Below the pieces are notes generated by a model that saw nothing but the letters and a program-made list of their open reading frames with translations, did no database searches and was not told the origin of the DNA. A stretch of DNA of 50,871 nucleotides, taken from PVC group bacterium (GTDB lineage Bacteria; Omnitrophota; Gorgyraeia; B26-G9). Positions within the stretch are counted from its first letter, which is position 1; every line of letters starts with the position of its first letter. The stretch covers positions 1 through 50,871 of the forward strand of contig JAAEQR010000175.1 in NCBI GenBank assembly GCA_024231215.1, written 5' to 3'. Positions 33,868 through 42,884 of this stretch are shown here, piece by piece. A program made the translations under genes and the position numbers.

Positions 33868-36800
33868 TTATAATGAAAAATCTGAAATAGTAATTGTTGA
33901 TCCAGTTGCTGTTGCTTTAACTTCTAATCTGAACTCATCACCGGGATTAAGATAAGCAGAACAGTTCAATGAAGCAGCACCAGTACTTGTCGATATAGTC
34001 CTCTTAATAGTATGAGGGTCAAAAGCTGGAGTTCCAGTTGTTTTAAACAATCTGAACTGATGTTCTACACCACCACCACTTTTAAGCATTGATATTGAAG
34101 GATTCATTTTTATAGTAATCGGATCAAGCCCCTCATATCGTATTGAACCAGTTACATCATCAAGCAATACAAAGTTTTCATTTGATGCACCCACAACGAG
34201 AGCGCTTCCAGTTGTTCCAAACGCAATAGCTCCCCAACTTGTAGTAGTTGAAGTGGTCGTTGCATTATCTGCGACATTAAAAGACGGCGCAGGATTGCTG
34301 TTTTGCTGTGCCCCGTTATTAAAGCTATTCACATACTTACTTGTATGATCTAACGAACCATCATTCCATTCTCCAGTTGTTTCCGCTGTGTGCCATTCTG
34401 TATTAACTTGGAATGTGTTAGTTTGTACGTTATATATCGTGCTACCGTGATTATATTCCTTAGTACAGCATATCAACACAGCATCAAGTTCAGATAATCC
34501 ATGTGTAGCGGATGTTACAGTTACAGAATCAGATGTAAAACTTCCACCAGTATCAGCAATGTTATATGCAACTTCAGTTTCATAATATCCTGCTCCAGTT
34601 GCTGTAATTGTAAAAGTACCATTGTCATAATTAGTAAACGATGTCATTGTTACTTCTTGTCCAACAAAAAGAGTTGGAGGAGCACTAAAATTAAACCTTG
34701 CAACACCAGAATTATCAGAAACACTCGTAACCGATTCTGATGAGACTGAAGCATCAGCGAAAAGGGTTATATCTCCAGTATCTCCATCTGCAAAGAATGA
34801 TTGCTCATCTGCAAGAGTTACATTCATGCAAGTAACTGGGGCTTCTGTTATAGGTGAAATATATAAGAAATCAGAGGTTGCACTCGACATTGTAACTTCC
34901 GTGCTTTCTATTACACCAGCTTTCCCCATTCCAATAACGCTTAACATCGGGCCTACTGCATCCGAAGAGTCATAGAAAAATGAGATATCTATGTGTATGT
35001 TACCTGGTTGTACTAAAGTCAGTCCTGTTTTAAATCCTTGAAATAATGATCTTGTGGAAATGAACCTAGCACCTAATAATGGATCAGTTACACTTGGTGC
35101 TGTGATTGTTCCGAGTGAACAGTTGTCTCCTGTTGTCATTAGAGTAGAATAATCCATACCCCAACCACCGGATGTAATGTCAAACATAGTTGCGTTATCA
35201 CCGGTCATCTTCCATGTCATACCGTTACCGACACAACGGATTGTCCCTTCTCCATAAATCCAAGGGTCAGTTCCAGAGTAGGTCTGAGAGGTAACAAAAA
35301 CATCAGCGCCTTCAAATAAAGCGTAGGCATCATTTTCAAGCTTAAGTCTGGTTGTTCCCCAATCAATCTCCTGCATAAACCGATACAGCTTATACTCAGG
35401 AATGACATCACCAGTTCCACCAACTCTTGGCATATCATCAAGTGACCAGACCTCAACTACTTCTGGAGGTTTTGTTGCATATGTCTGTCCACCAGACCCA
35501 GAGACACTCCCACTAACTACAAGGTCTCCGTTTACTGTTTCCCCATAAGTCGCTGTATCAAATGCTGTTGCTTCAGTCTTAGTATAAGGTGTTTCGTCTG
35601 TTCCTGCGTGTAATTGAACACCCCATAGATGATATGCACTTCCTACAGTTCTGAACACAAGATAATTTTCTGAATTTGCTGTTAGTTGTACAGAATAACG
35701 TTTCCACATAGATGTAGTTTCTATGCTTGTATAATCGGTAAGTTCTAAAGCAAGCTGAATAGTTTTGTCGCCTGAAACATTTTTAGCCCAAAAAGATAAT
35801 GTATAAATATCATCTTCTACGAGAGTAACATTATGCCTTAAATATCCTGCACCGCCGGAGACAGTAACTTTATCTGCCGTGGTTTCACCGTTCGGGGCGA
35901 CTGCATCATCTGCAGCAACAACAGGTGGATTAGATCCAAGAGTTTGCCATATTGCATTATCAATTTGCTCTGAATAGGTAAGCAGGTTCTCAATCTTACC
36001 TCTACCACCGTAAGGTGTATTCGTAGAATTAACTATCTCAATATGAGCTGGTTTAAGAGTTAAAGCGTTTTCCTCAAAACCATTGGCATCTCTTGCACCA
36101 AAAACTATATGAGCATAGTCGGCTGAATAATCATCATTCTTAAACAGCATCCCTGCTGCATGTTGTGTTGCACCACGATGAACCAAACTGGTATAAGTAT
36201 TATCAGCAGTATTGTGATTGTGCATTTCAATTCCGGCACGCAATGCCCAATTAGTAGTGCTAGAATTACTAATATGTAAATCAAGACCATTCGTTTCATC
36301 AAGTATAAAATTATCTTGGGTAGCCATAGAATTTCCAAGATTTATCTTGAACCTATCACTATCATCGTTATCAATTCCCATTACCCATCTGGTGCCACCA
36401 GTCAACAAGAACTGTAGCATTGCATCGCCACCACCGTCTTGTTCAATGGTTATTCCACCACTTGTTCCTGTTACTGCATCATCTTGGTAAACATGAAATA
36501 TGCTGTCAGGGGCTGTTTTAACCCCAACATGGTTATTTGCATCTATTTGAATAGCTGCATCTTCAGATAGGAAACCGCCATACTCTATTTTGAAAAGATC
36601 AGATATGCTGTTATCTATTCCGGCTAAATATCTTGCACCACCTGTTAGATACCATTGAGCCAAAGCATCCCCTGTTCCGTCTTGCTCAATAGTTAAACCA
36701 ACTGAAGAACCTGTAAGTGTAGTATCTTCATAAAGATGAAGGATACTTGATGGAGTATCTTTATTGACTGCAACTTGACCTGCCAAGGTAGCTGTTAAAA

Positions 36801-39800
36801 TAGCGTCAGTACCTAAGTCAGCATTACCAGAAATTCTATAATGCCCTCCCCCTGAATAATCAACTCCTGTTGATATTGTCTGAATTCCTGAAAGAACATA
36901 ATGTAATACGGCATCACCTGTTGAATCTTGTTCAATGGTTAGTCCTGCGGCTGCTCCTGTCTCTGTTGTATTCTCATATAAATGAAGTAGTGAAGTTGGG
37001 TTAGCAGATGAACCAATTATTAATGAATCAGTTATCTTAACTTCACCAGTTGTATTAATTATGAATCTTGTATTACTTCCTAGATTAAGACTTGATGAGA
37101 TTGCATAAGCATCACCACCCGCATTCATGATACCAGTAACCCATCTTTGCCCACCATTAAGTAGGTATTGAAGAACTGAATCACCTGTACCATCTTGAAT
37201 AATTGTTATTCCGGCTTGATCTCCTGTCTCTGTTGTATCCTCGTATACTGTGAAAACACTATCTGGTGTAGAGTATGTTCCAACAGCTACATTGTTTCTT
37301 TCTTTCCATATGGTTAATCCACCACTCGTAGCAATATCATCAGTAAAGCCCATCCTGAAATTCCGAGCAAGTTCTGTTCCATTGTAATCGTTATACATTA
37401 CAAATTCAGAATAACCAGATGCCAAATCACCTTTGTTAAAAATAAAGTCCATACCGTCTGTACCATACGGCCCTATTGAAAATTCTATACCATACTCAGA
37501 AAATAATCTTACTTTATGTGAAGAACTACCGAATATATCTATTGAATATCCAGTGGTAGGAGCTTTATGTATACCTAATATTCCAGCTGAATCTATTTGT
37601 ATTGGTGCATCAGAAGTTAAATTTGCTGTGTCAATTTTGAAAAGATCGCTATCACTATTATCAATCCCGACTTTATAACGAACACCGCCAGTAAGTAGAA
37701 ATTGTGCAACCGCATCACCAGTCCCGTCTTGCTCAATGGTTAGTCCTGCTCCTGTGCCTGTTGCAGTGGTATCCTCATAGATATGTAAAGGTGAAACTGG
37801 ATTTGATTCTGAACCAATCATAAGGGAATCAGTTATCTTAACTTCACCAGTTGTATTTATTAAGAACCTAGTATTTGAACCCAAATTGATACTTGATGCA
37901 ATTTCAAAAGCATCTCCACCGGCATTAGCTATACCAGCAACCCATCTTTGACCTCCACTTAATAGCCACTGTAATACAGCATCGCCTGTTCCATCTTGTT
38001 CTATTGTAATACCACACTCATCGCCAGTTTCGGTATCATTCTGATATACATGAAGTGGTGAATCTGGGTCTGTTCTTGTCCCAATTCCTACGAAATTATT
38101 CTGGTCAGATATATTTAAACCACCCTGTGTGGCTATCTGGTCAGCATAACCCATTCTGAAATAACGTGCTAATTCTGTAGCATTGTTATCATTGAACATA
38201 ACAAACTCAGACTGATTAGTTCCTGCATCACCTTTGTTCAGGATAAAATTTGTTGAAGCTGCATTCCCATAAGTACCAGTTTCAAGTGTTACTCCCTTGT
38301 CAGAGTACAAGCCTACAATGTCAGAACCAGCTGCATAGACATCAAAGACATAATTAGCATCAGGGACCTTTTTAAATCCAGTAGCACCATCAGGAGAAAT
38401 ATTGATGTATGTATCAGATCCATCAGTACCTATTATTAAATTTCCAACCTCACCGATGATTTCTGAGTTATCACCTAAATCATTATGGGTAAAGCTAAGA
38501 CCAGTCCCTCCACCGGCTTGGGATAATGTTAATTGAGCCTTACCTGATGCTGTAACTGCTTCAATATCAATTCGTCCATCTATAGTTCCTTTATGAATAA
38601 AAATTTTATCTTGTAAGGTTAATATTCCTAATGTATTTAATGAATTAATACTAAATGTATCTGCTGTTTCTGCATATTTAATCGTACCTTTAATTGCAGG
38701 TGTGCTATTATAAAATTCATAAGTAGCCGAGCCTGCAGCCGGAGCCTGCAAAGAAACTATTTTTAATGTATCATCATAAGAATGATTACCGTCACCGCCA
38801 AATGTATTTGAACTATTGTATTGAATTGCACCATCAGAACCACCCGGATTAGTAATACCAGGTATTGATGCTGTAGCACTTTGGGCACCTGCTATTCTAA
38901 AACTTGATTGTGCGTAGAATTCAGCTTCATCTGTATCGCTTAAATCTGAAGCCCCTTCCTGAACTAAGAGAGAGCATCTATATAGCCAAAATGGAAGAGG
39001 TGCTTTTTCAGTAAATGCCTCTGAGCCTAAAGCATCAAGAGCACCTGACTTTGTTGCAAACTCCTGTTGTCCATAAGCGACAATTGTATCACCTTCCCGG
39101 TCTCTAAATATTCTTTGTATTGTCCAGTAACCTGTCTGAGTTGTTGCCAGAGTTCCTGAACCATCATCGTAAGAAGACGGGTCAATTGTTGTTGTTGCAA
39201 CCCCATCATAAATAACATTTAAACCAGCACCAGCAGAACGATAAACTTTCTGGAAAGAAACAGTGGATTTGCTTTCTAGCGGGACTATATCAGGTATTTT
39301 TGTATTAGTTCTAAAATTTGAACCCATCATGTAAGCGTTTCCGCCAGATACGTCAATGTTCATATTTGAGCCATTGGCACCATAAACATTTCCATCTATA
39401 TTAGCGGGTCCAACAATGAGATTTATAAAATCTGAAAAACTTGCTACACCATTATACCCAATATTTCCGGGTGAAGTTGAAACACTAACAATACCACTAC
39501 TTAAATGAGTCGCTGAACCAAACCATATTGTATCATGTGCGTCAAGAATTGAAACAGCGGTTGATAATTTTTGAACAACTGAACCTGTTGAATCATAGCC
39601 GAATAGCGTAAGTCCGTCCGTTGATAAATTAGTTGGAACAATCCCAGAGACTGCATCCCATTCAACATCTGTTATAATAGGAATTTCAGGGTTTGTAAAA
39701 TCAGCAATTACACCTGCACCCGATTCCCAGTCTACTGTAGTACTTGAAGCTTGAGAAATTACTCCACCTGCAAGCAGTCCGGTTGATTGCGCTCTATTCG

Positions 39801-40584
39801 AATCGTTCGCTAATGCTAAATCTTTATTCGTCCCAACCTGAATATTAGATACCAAATAAGGAAATTCAGATGCATTTCCCTTTAATGCCATTGCATCGGC
39901 TGCTATTTCTATATCGTATTGGTCGTTATATATAAGTCGAAAAGGACTTACTCCAAATTTAAAATTACCGGGTGTGTCGGCTCCAACAGAAATAAAGTCA
40001 AAAAAGTTATCGCCTAAAATTAAACTCAACCCACCTGTTCCGGTATCCCATGCTACCTTACTTGGTATATATTTAACAATGACATTGCTTGAATTATGAG
40101 TGACTTTTGCCCTTACATTACTCATAGTTGCAAAAGTTCTAAATGTCAAAGCATTAACTTGACTATCTGCTGTTGCGTTAAAATTAAATGATAATGGGTT
40201 TGTTGTTATATTTGTCGTGTCTGTTGTCTGTTTATCAAGTGTTGTTTCTACTCCAAGCTCAAAACAATTGGGAGCAGACGATCCAGCGGCTGTCCATTCC
40301 GAAGTAATAACAGCACCATGAGTGTCATCTACACTTTCAGTCAAAACTAAAGTACTAGTCCCTTCTGATAATGTAAGAACGTCACCAACATCTAGAGAAT
40401 CTCCCGGCAGTTCTAAAGATACAGTCGAAACTAATTTATCATTCACATAGTCATAACTAAGTGGTGAATTGACAAGCTTTTCCTCTGTTGAATGCTTTCT
40501 TGGTATATTATATGCTGCAACGCCAGATAGAATAGACGATGCGTCCCCATTACTAAATGATGATTTACCTAATTTTAATCCCAT
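33868..40584 (-). CDS. Giant tail fibre protein (2238 aa)
   Basis: The N-terminal about 800 residues are beta-rich, with long Ser/Gly/Thr stretches. Six repeats lie at about residues 840-1420, each with a version of SPLHVYQNDTETG, then GITIEQDGTGDAVLQ and a Gly-Gly-x-Arg turn (85-150 residues apart). A CBM-like carbohydrate-binding module follows (about 1540-1675, IYTLSFWAKNVSGDKTIQLA). The C-terminal about 500 residues (from DDMPRVGGTGDVIPEYKLY) probably form the receptor-binding tip. The gene looks less AT-rich than its neighbours and may be a mobile module. It is a candidate for the long tail fibre. Confidence 0.75.
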   Translation of the reverse strand: MGLKLGKSSFSNGDASSILSGVAAYNIPRKHSTEEKLVNSPLSYDYVNDKLVSTVSLELPGDSLDVGDVLTLSEGTSTLVLTESVDDTHGAVITSEWTAAGSSAPNCFELGVETTLDKQTTDTTNITTNPLSFNFNATADSQVNALTFRTFATMSNVRAKVTHNSSNVIVKYIPSKVAWDTGTGGLSLILGDNFFDFISVGADTPGNFKFGVSPFRLIYNDQYDIEIAADAMALKGNASEFPYLVSNIQVGTNKDLALANDSNRAQSTGLLAGGVISQASSTTVDWESGAGVIADFTNPEIPIITDVEWDAVSGIVPTNLSTDGLTLFGYDSTGSVVQKLSTAVSILDAHDTIWFGSATHLSSGIVSVSTSPGNIGYNGVASFSDFINLIVGPANIDGNVYGANGSNMNIDVSGGNAYMMGSNFRTNTKIPDIVPLESKSTVSFQKVYRSAGAGLNVIYDGVATTTIDPSSYDDGSGTLATTQTGYWTIQRIFRDREGDTIVAYGQQEFATKSGALDALGSEAFTEKAPLPFWLYRCSLLVQEGASDLSDTDEAEFYAQSSFRIAGAQSATASIPGITNPGGSDGAIQYNSSNTFGGDGNHSYDDTLKIVSLQAPAAGSATYEFYNSTPAIKGTIKYAETADTFSINSLNTLGILTLQDKIFIHKGTIDGRIDIEAVTASGKAQLTLSQAGGGTGLSFTHNDLGDNSEIIGEVGNLIIGTDGSDTYINISPDGATGFKKVPDANYVFDVYAAGSDIVGLYSDKGVTLETGTYGNAASTNFILNKGDAGTNQSEFVMFNDNNATELARYFRMGYADQIATQGGLNISDQNNFVGIGTRTDPDSPLHVYQNDTETGDECGITIEQDGTGDAVLQWLLSGGQRWVAGIANAGGDAFEIASSINLGSNTRFLINTTGEVKITDSLMIGSESNPVSPLHIYEDTTATGTGAGLTIEQDGTGDAVAQFLLTGGVRYKVGIDNSDSDLFKIDTANLTSDAPIQIDSAGILGIHKAPTTGYSIDIFGSSSHKVRLFSEYGIEFSIGPYGTDGMDFIFNKGDLASGYSEFVMYNDYNGTELARNFRMGFTDDIATSGGLTIWKERNNVAVGTYSTPDSVFTVYEDTTETGDQAGITIIQDGTGDSVLQYLLNGGQRWVTGIMNAGGDAYAISSSLNLGSNTRFIINTTGEVKITDSLIIGSSANPTSLLHLYENTTETGAAAGLTIEQDSTGDAVLHYVLSGIQTISTGVDYSGGGHYRISGNADLGTDAILTATLAGQVAVNKDTPSSILHLYEDTTLTGSSVGLTIEQDGTGDALAQWYLTGGARYLAGIDNSISDLFKIEYGGFLSEDAAIQIDANNHVGVKTAPDSIFHVYQDDAVTGTSGGITIEQDGGGDAMLQFLLTGGTRWVMGIDNDDSDRFKINLGNSMATQDNFILDETNGLDLHISNSSTTNWALRAGIEMHNHNTADNTYTSLVHRGATQHAAGMLFKNDDYSADYAHIVFGARDANGFEENALTLKPAHIEIVNSTNTPYGGRGKIENLLTYSEQIDNAIWQTLGSNPPVVAADDAVAPNGETTADKVTVSGGAGYLRHNVTLVEDDIYTLSFWAKNVSGDKTIQLALELTDYTSIETTSMWKRYSVQLTANSENYLVFRTVGSAYHLWGVQLHAGTDETPYTKTEATAFDTATYGETVNGDLVVSGSVSGSGGQTYATKPPEVVEVWSLDDMPRVGGTGDVIPEYKLYRFMQEIDWGTTRLKLENDAYALFEGADVFVTSQTYSGTDPWIYGEGTIRCVGNGMTWKMTGDNATMFDITSGGWGMDYSTLMTTGDNCSLGTITAPSVTDPLLGARFISTRSLFQGFKTGLTLVQPGNIHIDISFFYDSSDAVGPMLSVIGMGKAGVIESTEVTMSSATSDFLYISPITEAPVTCMNVTLADEQSFFADGDTGDITLFADASVSSESVTSVSDNSGVARFNFSAPPTLFVGQEVTMTSFTNYDNGTFTITATGAGYYETEVAYNIADTGGSFTSDSVTVTSATHGLSELDAVLICCTKEYNHGSTIYNVQTNTFQVNTEWHTAETTGEWNDGSLDHTSKYVNSFNNGAQQNSNPAPSFNVADNATTTSTTTSWGAIAFGTTGSALVVGASNENFVLLDDVTGSIRYEGLDPITIKMNPSISMLKSGGGVEHQFRLFKTTGTPAFDPHTIKRTISTSTGAASLNCSAYLNPGDEFRLEVKATATGSTITISDFSL

Positions 40585-40593
40585 TGTTTTAAC

Positions 40594-40968
40594 CTACACA
40601 AAATTTACATAATTTATAAAATCAATTCTCAAGTTACCAGTTGCAACATCGCCAACCCTTTGAATTACAAATGTACTGCACCTATTTAGAACTCCATCAT
40701 CCTGTGTGAAATAATTATTTGGTAGAGAAATAAAAGTAAAATCAGTTGGATCTTTTACATAACCACTATATTCCTCGTCGTTTGCAAAAAAATTATATTC
40801 TAAATTAGCTCCTGATTCATTTATGATTTGTAATTCTTTTGGATATAATGTTCTTTCTGTAACGCCGTAATTGATTGTATTCTGATAAACTTTCATAGTA
40901 GCGTCGATTGTAATAAGACCACTATTATTTATTTGATCGGCTGTTATAGTAACTTGTTTGTTTTTCAT
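40594..40968 (-). CDS. Structural protein with a duplicated domain (124 aa)
   Basis: Its segment NLEYNFFANDEEYSGYVKDP aligns with the C-terminal part of the 42131-42817 protein (DLSFNILSNDDELDEYLDDS), so the two are paralogues. Probably a neck, collar or fibre-attachment component. Its stop is 10 nt before the giant fibre gene and it directly follows the coiled-coil gene. Confidence 0.55.
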   Translation of the reverse strand: MKNKQVTITADQINNSGLITIDATMKVYQNTINYGVTERTLYPKELQIINESGANLEYNFFANDEEYSGYVKDPTDFTFISLPNNYFTQDDGVLNRCSTFVIQRVGDVATGNLRIDFINYVNFV

Positions 40969-41904
40969 TTATATTTCAACCCATTTTTTGCCATTCGATT
41001 TATATAAAGTAGAACCTGTTATCCCTCCATATACGATAGCTTTTTTATTTTTGTTAATTACAACATCTGGTAATTCTTTTTTATTAAAGACTTCTATAAA
41101 TTTAGATTCTTGTATTGATGACACTATTCTACTTTCAGATTCTACAATATGAAAATGAAAGTGCTTCTTAATTGAATCTACAATTTTATCTTCTAACAAA
41201 ATTAGTTTGTCGGTAATCATTTCTCTATTATTTTTAACAACTTCTATTACATTATTATAACTATTTGATATCTTGTTTTCTATTTTATCTGATGAATCAA
41301 GTAATTTAGAAGAATTTTTAAAAATTCCTTCTAACATTTCATTTATATAATTAATATCTAAATTATCTAATTTATCAAGTTGCTGCAATTTTTCAATATA
41401 TGATAGATCTTTTAGTTTATCCAAGTCCTGAATCTTGTCAAGAAATTCAAGTGCTTCGAATTTCTTGAGAATATTAAGATTTTCTAATTCTTTCAAACAA
41501 TCAAGCTTGTCTAAATCTTTTATAAAAATTTCCAACACATTTTTAACAGAATGTAGTTCTTTATTGACAGAAGACTCAATAACAAAATTAAATCTGTCTG
41601 TTATTCTCTCTTTAGCCTCTCTCACTGTCCTGTCCAATAATTGAGCATCATTTACACTGTTCAACCCAATCATCTTAACTTCCGTGATCAACTCCTGAAT
41701 AATACTAGTTAATACTTCTGTGGAGTTTCTAATATCTTCTTTGTTTTCCAAAACAATTTCTTTAGGAGATAAGTCGTTCTTTCTAATAAAATCTTCCAAT
41801 ATAATAGTCTTTTCATCGACCAATTTTGTGATGAGACTCTTGAACACGCTACTGTAGTCTCGAGTTGTTTCTATTCCACTTGATCCATTTCCATTTCCTG
41901 ACAT
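40969..41904 (-). CDS. Long coiled-coil protein (311 aa), whisker-like
   Basis: Residues about 60-250 are almost entirely heptad-type, including a Leu/Asp repeat (about 150-205, DCLKELENLNILKKFEALEF, DKIQDLDKLKDLSYIEKLQQ). The C-terminus (VVINKNKKAIVYGGITG) is a small beta tip. It may be a fibritin-like whisker or spacer protein at the neck; no family is certain. Ends where the 40594-40968 gene begins. Confidence 0.5.
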   Translation of the reverse strand: MSGNGNGSSGIETTRDYSSVFKSLITKLVDEKTIILEDFIRKNDLSPKEIVLENKEDIRNSTEVLTSIIQELITEVKMIGLNSVNDAQLLDRTVREAKERITDRFNFVIESSVNKELHSVKNVLEIFIKDLDKLDCLKELENLNILKKFEALEFLDKIQDLDKLKDLSYIEKLQQLDKLDNLDINYINEMLEGIFKNSSKLLDSSDKIENKISNSYNNVIEVVKNNREMITDKLILLEDKIVDSIKKHFHFHIVESESRIVSSIQESKFIEVFNKKELPDVVINKNKKAIVYGGITGSTLYKSNGKKWVEI

Positions 41905-41930
41905 ATTTTCATCTCCATAAAAAATAAAAT

Positions 41931-42110
41931 TTACATATTTTTATTAATTTCTTCACATCTATCTTTAATAGAACTTTTTTCTTGAGGTGTCAAATTGGAC
42001 ATGTCTAATTTAGCCATATCTTTTATAATAACACCTAAAGCTTTATAAATTTTTGATCCTTCCTGAGACTCGCTGATTTCATCTTTAAATTGTGAATTGT
42101 ATTTTTTCAT
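41931..42110 (-). CDS. Small helical protein (59 aa)
   Basis: The open frame MKKYNSQFKDEISESQEGSK continues to EEINKNM and a TAA. A compact, Lys/Glu-rich helical protein between two structural genes. Function unknown. Confidence 0.5.
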   Translation of the reverse strand: MKKYNSQFKDEISESQEGSKIYKALGVIIKDMAKLDMSNLTPQEKSSIKDRCEEINKNM

Positions 42111-42130
42111 TTTTATACCTTTTTATTTAT

Positions 42131-42817
42131 TTATCTACTACTTCTTGGGTAGTATGTTACAAGCTGTATTTCTAATGCTGCTGATGGAGTACCCCCTTCT
42201 GAATTGTTTATCACCAAATATTCAGGAGTAGGCAATGGATAGATATCTGTATAATTAACAGTCGTACTATCGGCCACAGGAATCAAATCGAAATCAGTTG
42301 AATCGTCTAGGTATTCGTCCAATTCATCGTCGTTTGAAAGAATATTGAAACTAAGATCTTTTCCTGTTGCGTTTGGTATTGAAATTCTTCTTGGAAATCT
42401 TGTTACAGTCTTTGTATTTAATTGGTCTTTAGATGTTATCACAGTCTCCATTTTACAATCAATTATTTTGGAACCTCCTGCACAATCTATCGACCACGTG
42501 TCTCCCAAAACTAAATCGTCTGGGCCTGAAACGTCAGTGAAAGTGGCAGTCAATCCCGCAGTTCCCATAGCAATTGGAGCTCCAAAACTTACGACTCCGC
42601 TTATATCTAAGTCTTTGTCAGCTCCAAAATCACATGTTAATCCGTAAACAGTTGTGCTTAATGCAGTTATGGTGTATACAGCACTGAATTCCTGTCCCCC
42701 GTAAGTTCCTCCAGAAGCTAATGTTGTCTCTCCTGAATTGCCAGAGCCAGCTACTGGAGATGAAACTGTTCCAGATGTCATGTCTTCTATTGATAATGTA
42801 ACAAGTTTATTTCTCAT
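42131..42817 (-). CDS. Structural protein, neck or decoration-like (228 aa)
   Basis: The N-terminal half contains beta-rich Gly/Thr/Ser segments (ASGGTYGGQEFSAVYTITAL). The C-terminal half is the domain shared with the 40594-40968 protein. The location next to terminase and before the fibres suggests a head completion, neck or capsid decoration function. Late motif 34 nt upstream. Family not identified. Confidence 0.5.
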   Translation of the reverse strand: MRNKLVTLSIEDMTSGTVSSPVAGSGNSGETTLASGGTYGGQEFSAVYTITALSTTVYGLTCDFGADKDLDISGVVSFGAPIAMGTAGLTATFTDVSGPDDLVLGDTWSIDCAGGSKIIDCKMETVITSKDQLNTKTVTRFPRRISIPNATGKDLSFNILSNDDELDEYLDDSTDFDLIPVADSTTVNYTDIYPLPTPEYLVINNSEGGTPSAALEIQLVTYYPRSSR

Positions 42818-42851
42818 TTATAGGTATCTCAATTATTTTATTTCATTTGTG

Positions 42852-42865
42852 TATTTATTAGTAAA
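42852..42865 (-). promoter_or_regulatory. Late promoter motif
   Basis: Minus-strand TTTACTAATAAATA, 34 nt before the 42131-42817 gene. Confidence 0.72.
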
Positions 42866-42884
42866 GATTTGTTCAATTATATAT

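Noticed and set aside
33868..40584. Several plus-strand frames opposite the fibre genes
   Set aside because: They have low-complexity, Ser/Cys/Ile-rich translations without ribosome sites and mirror the coding strand; treated as shadows.
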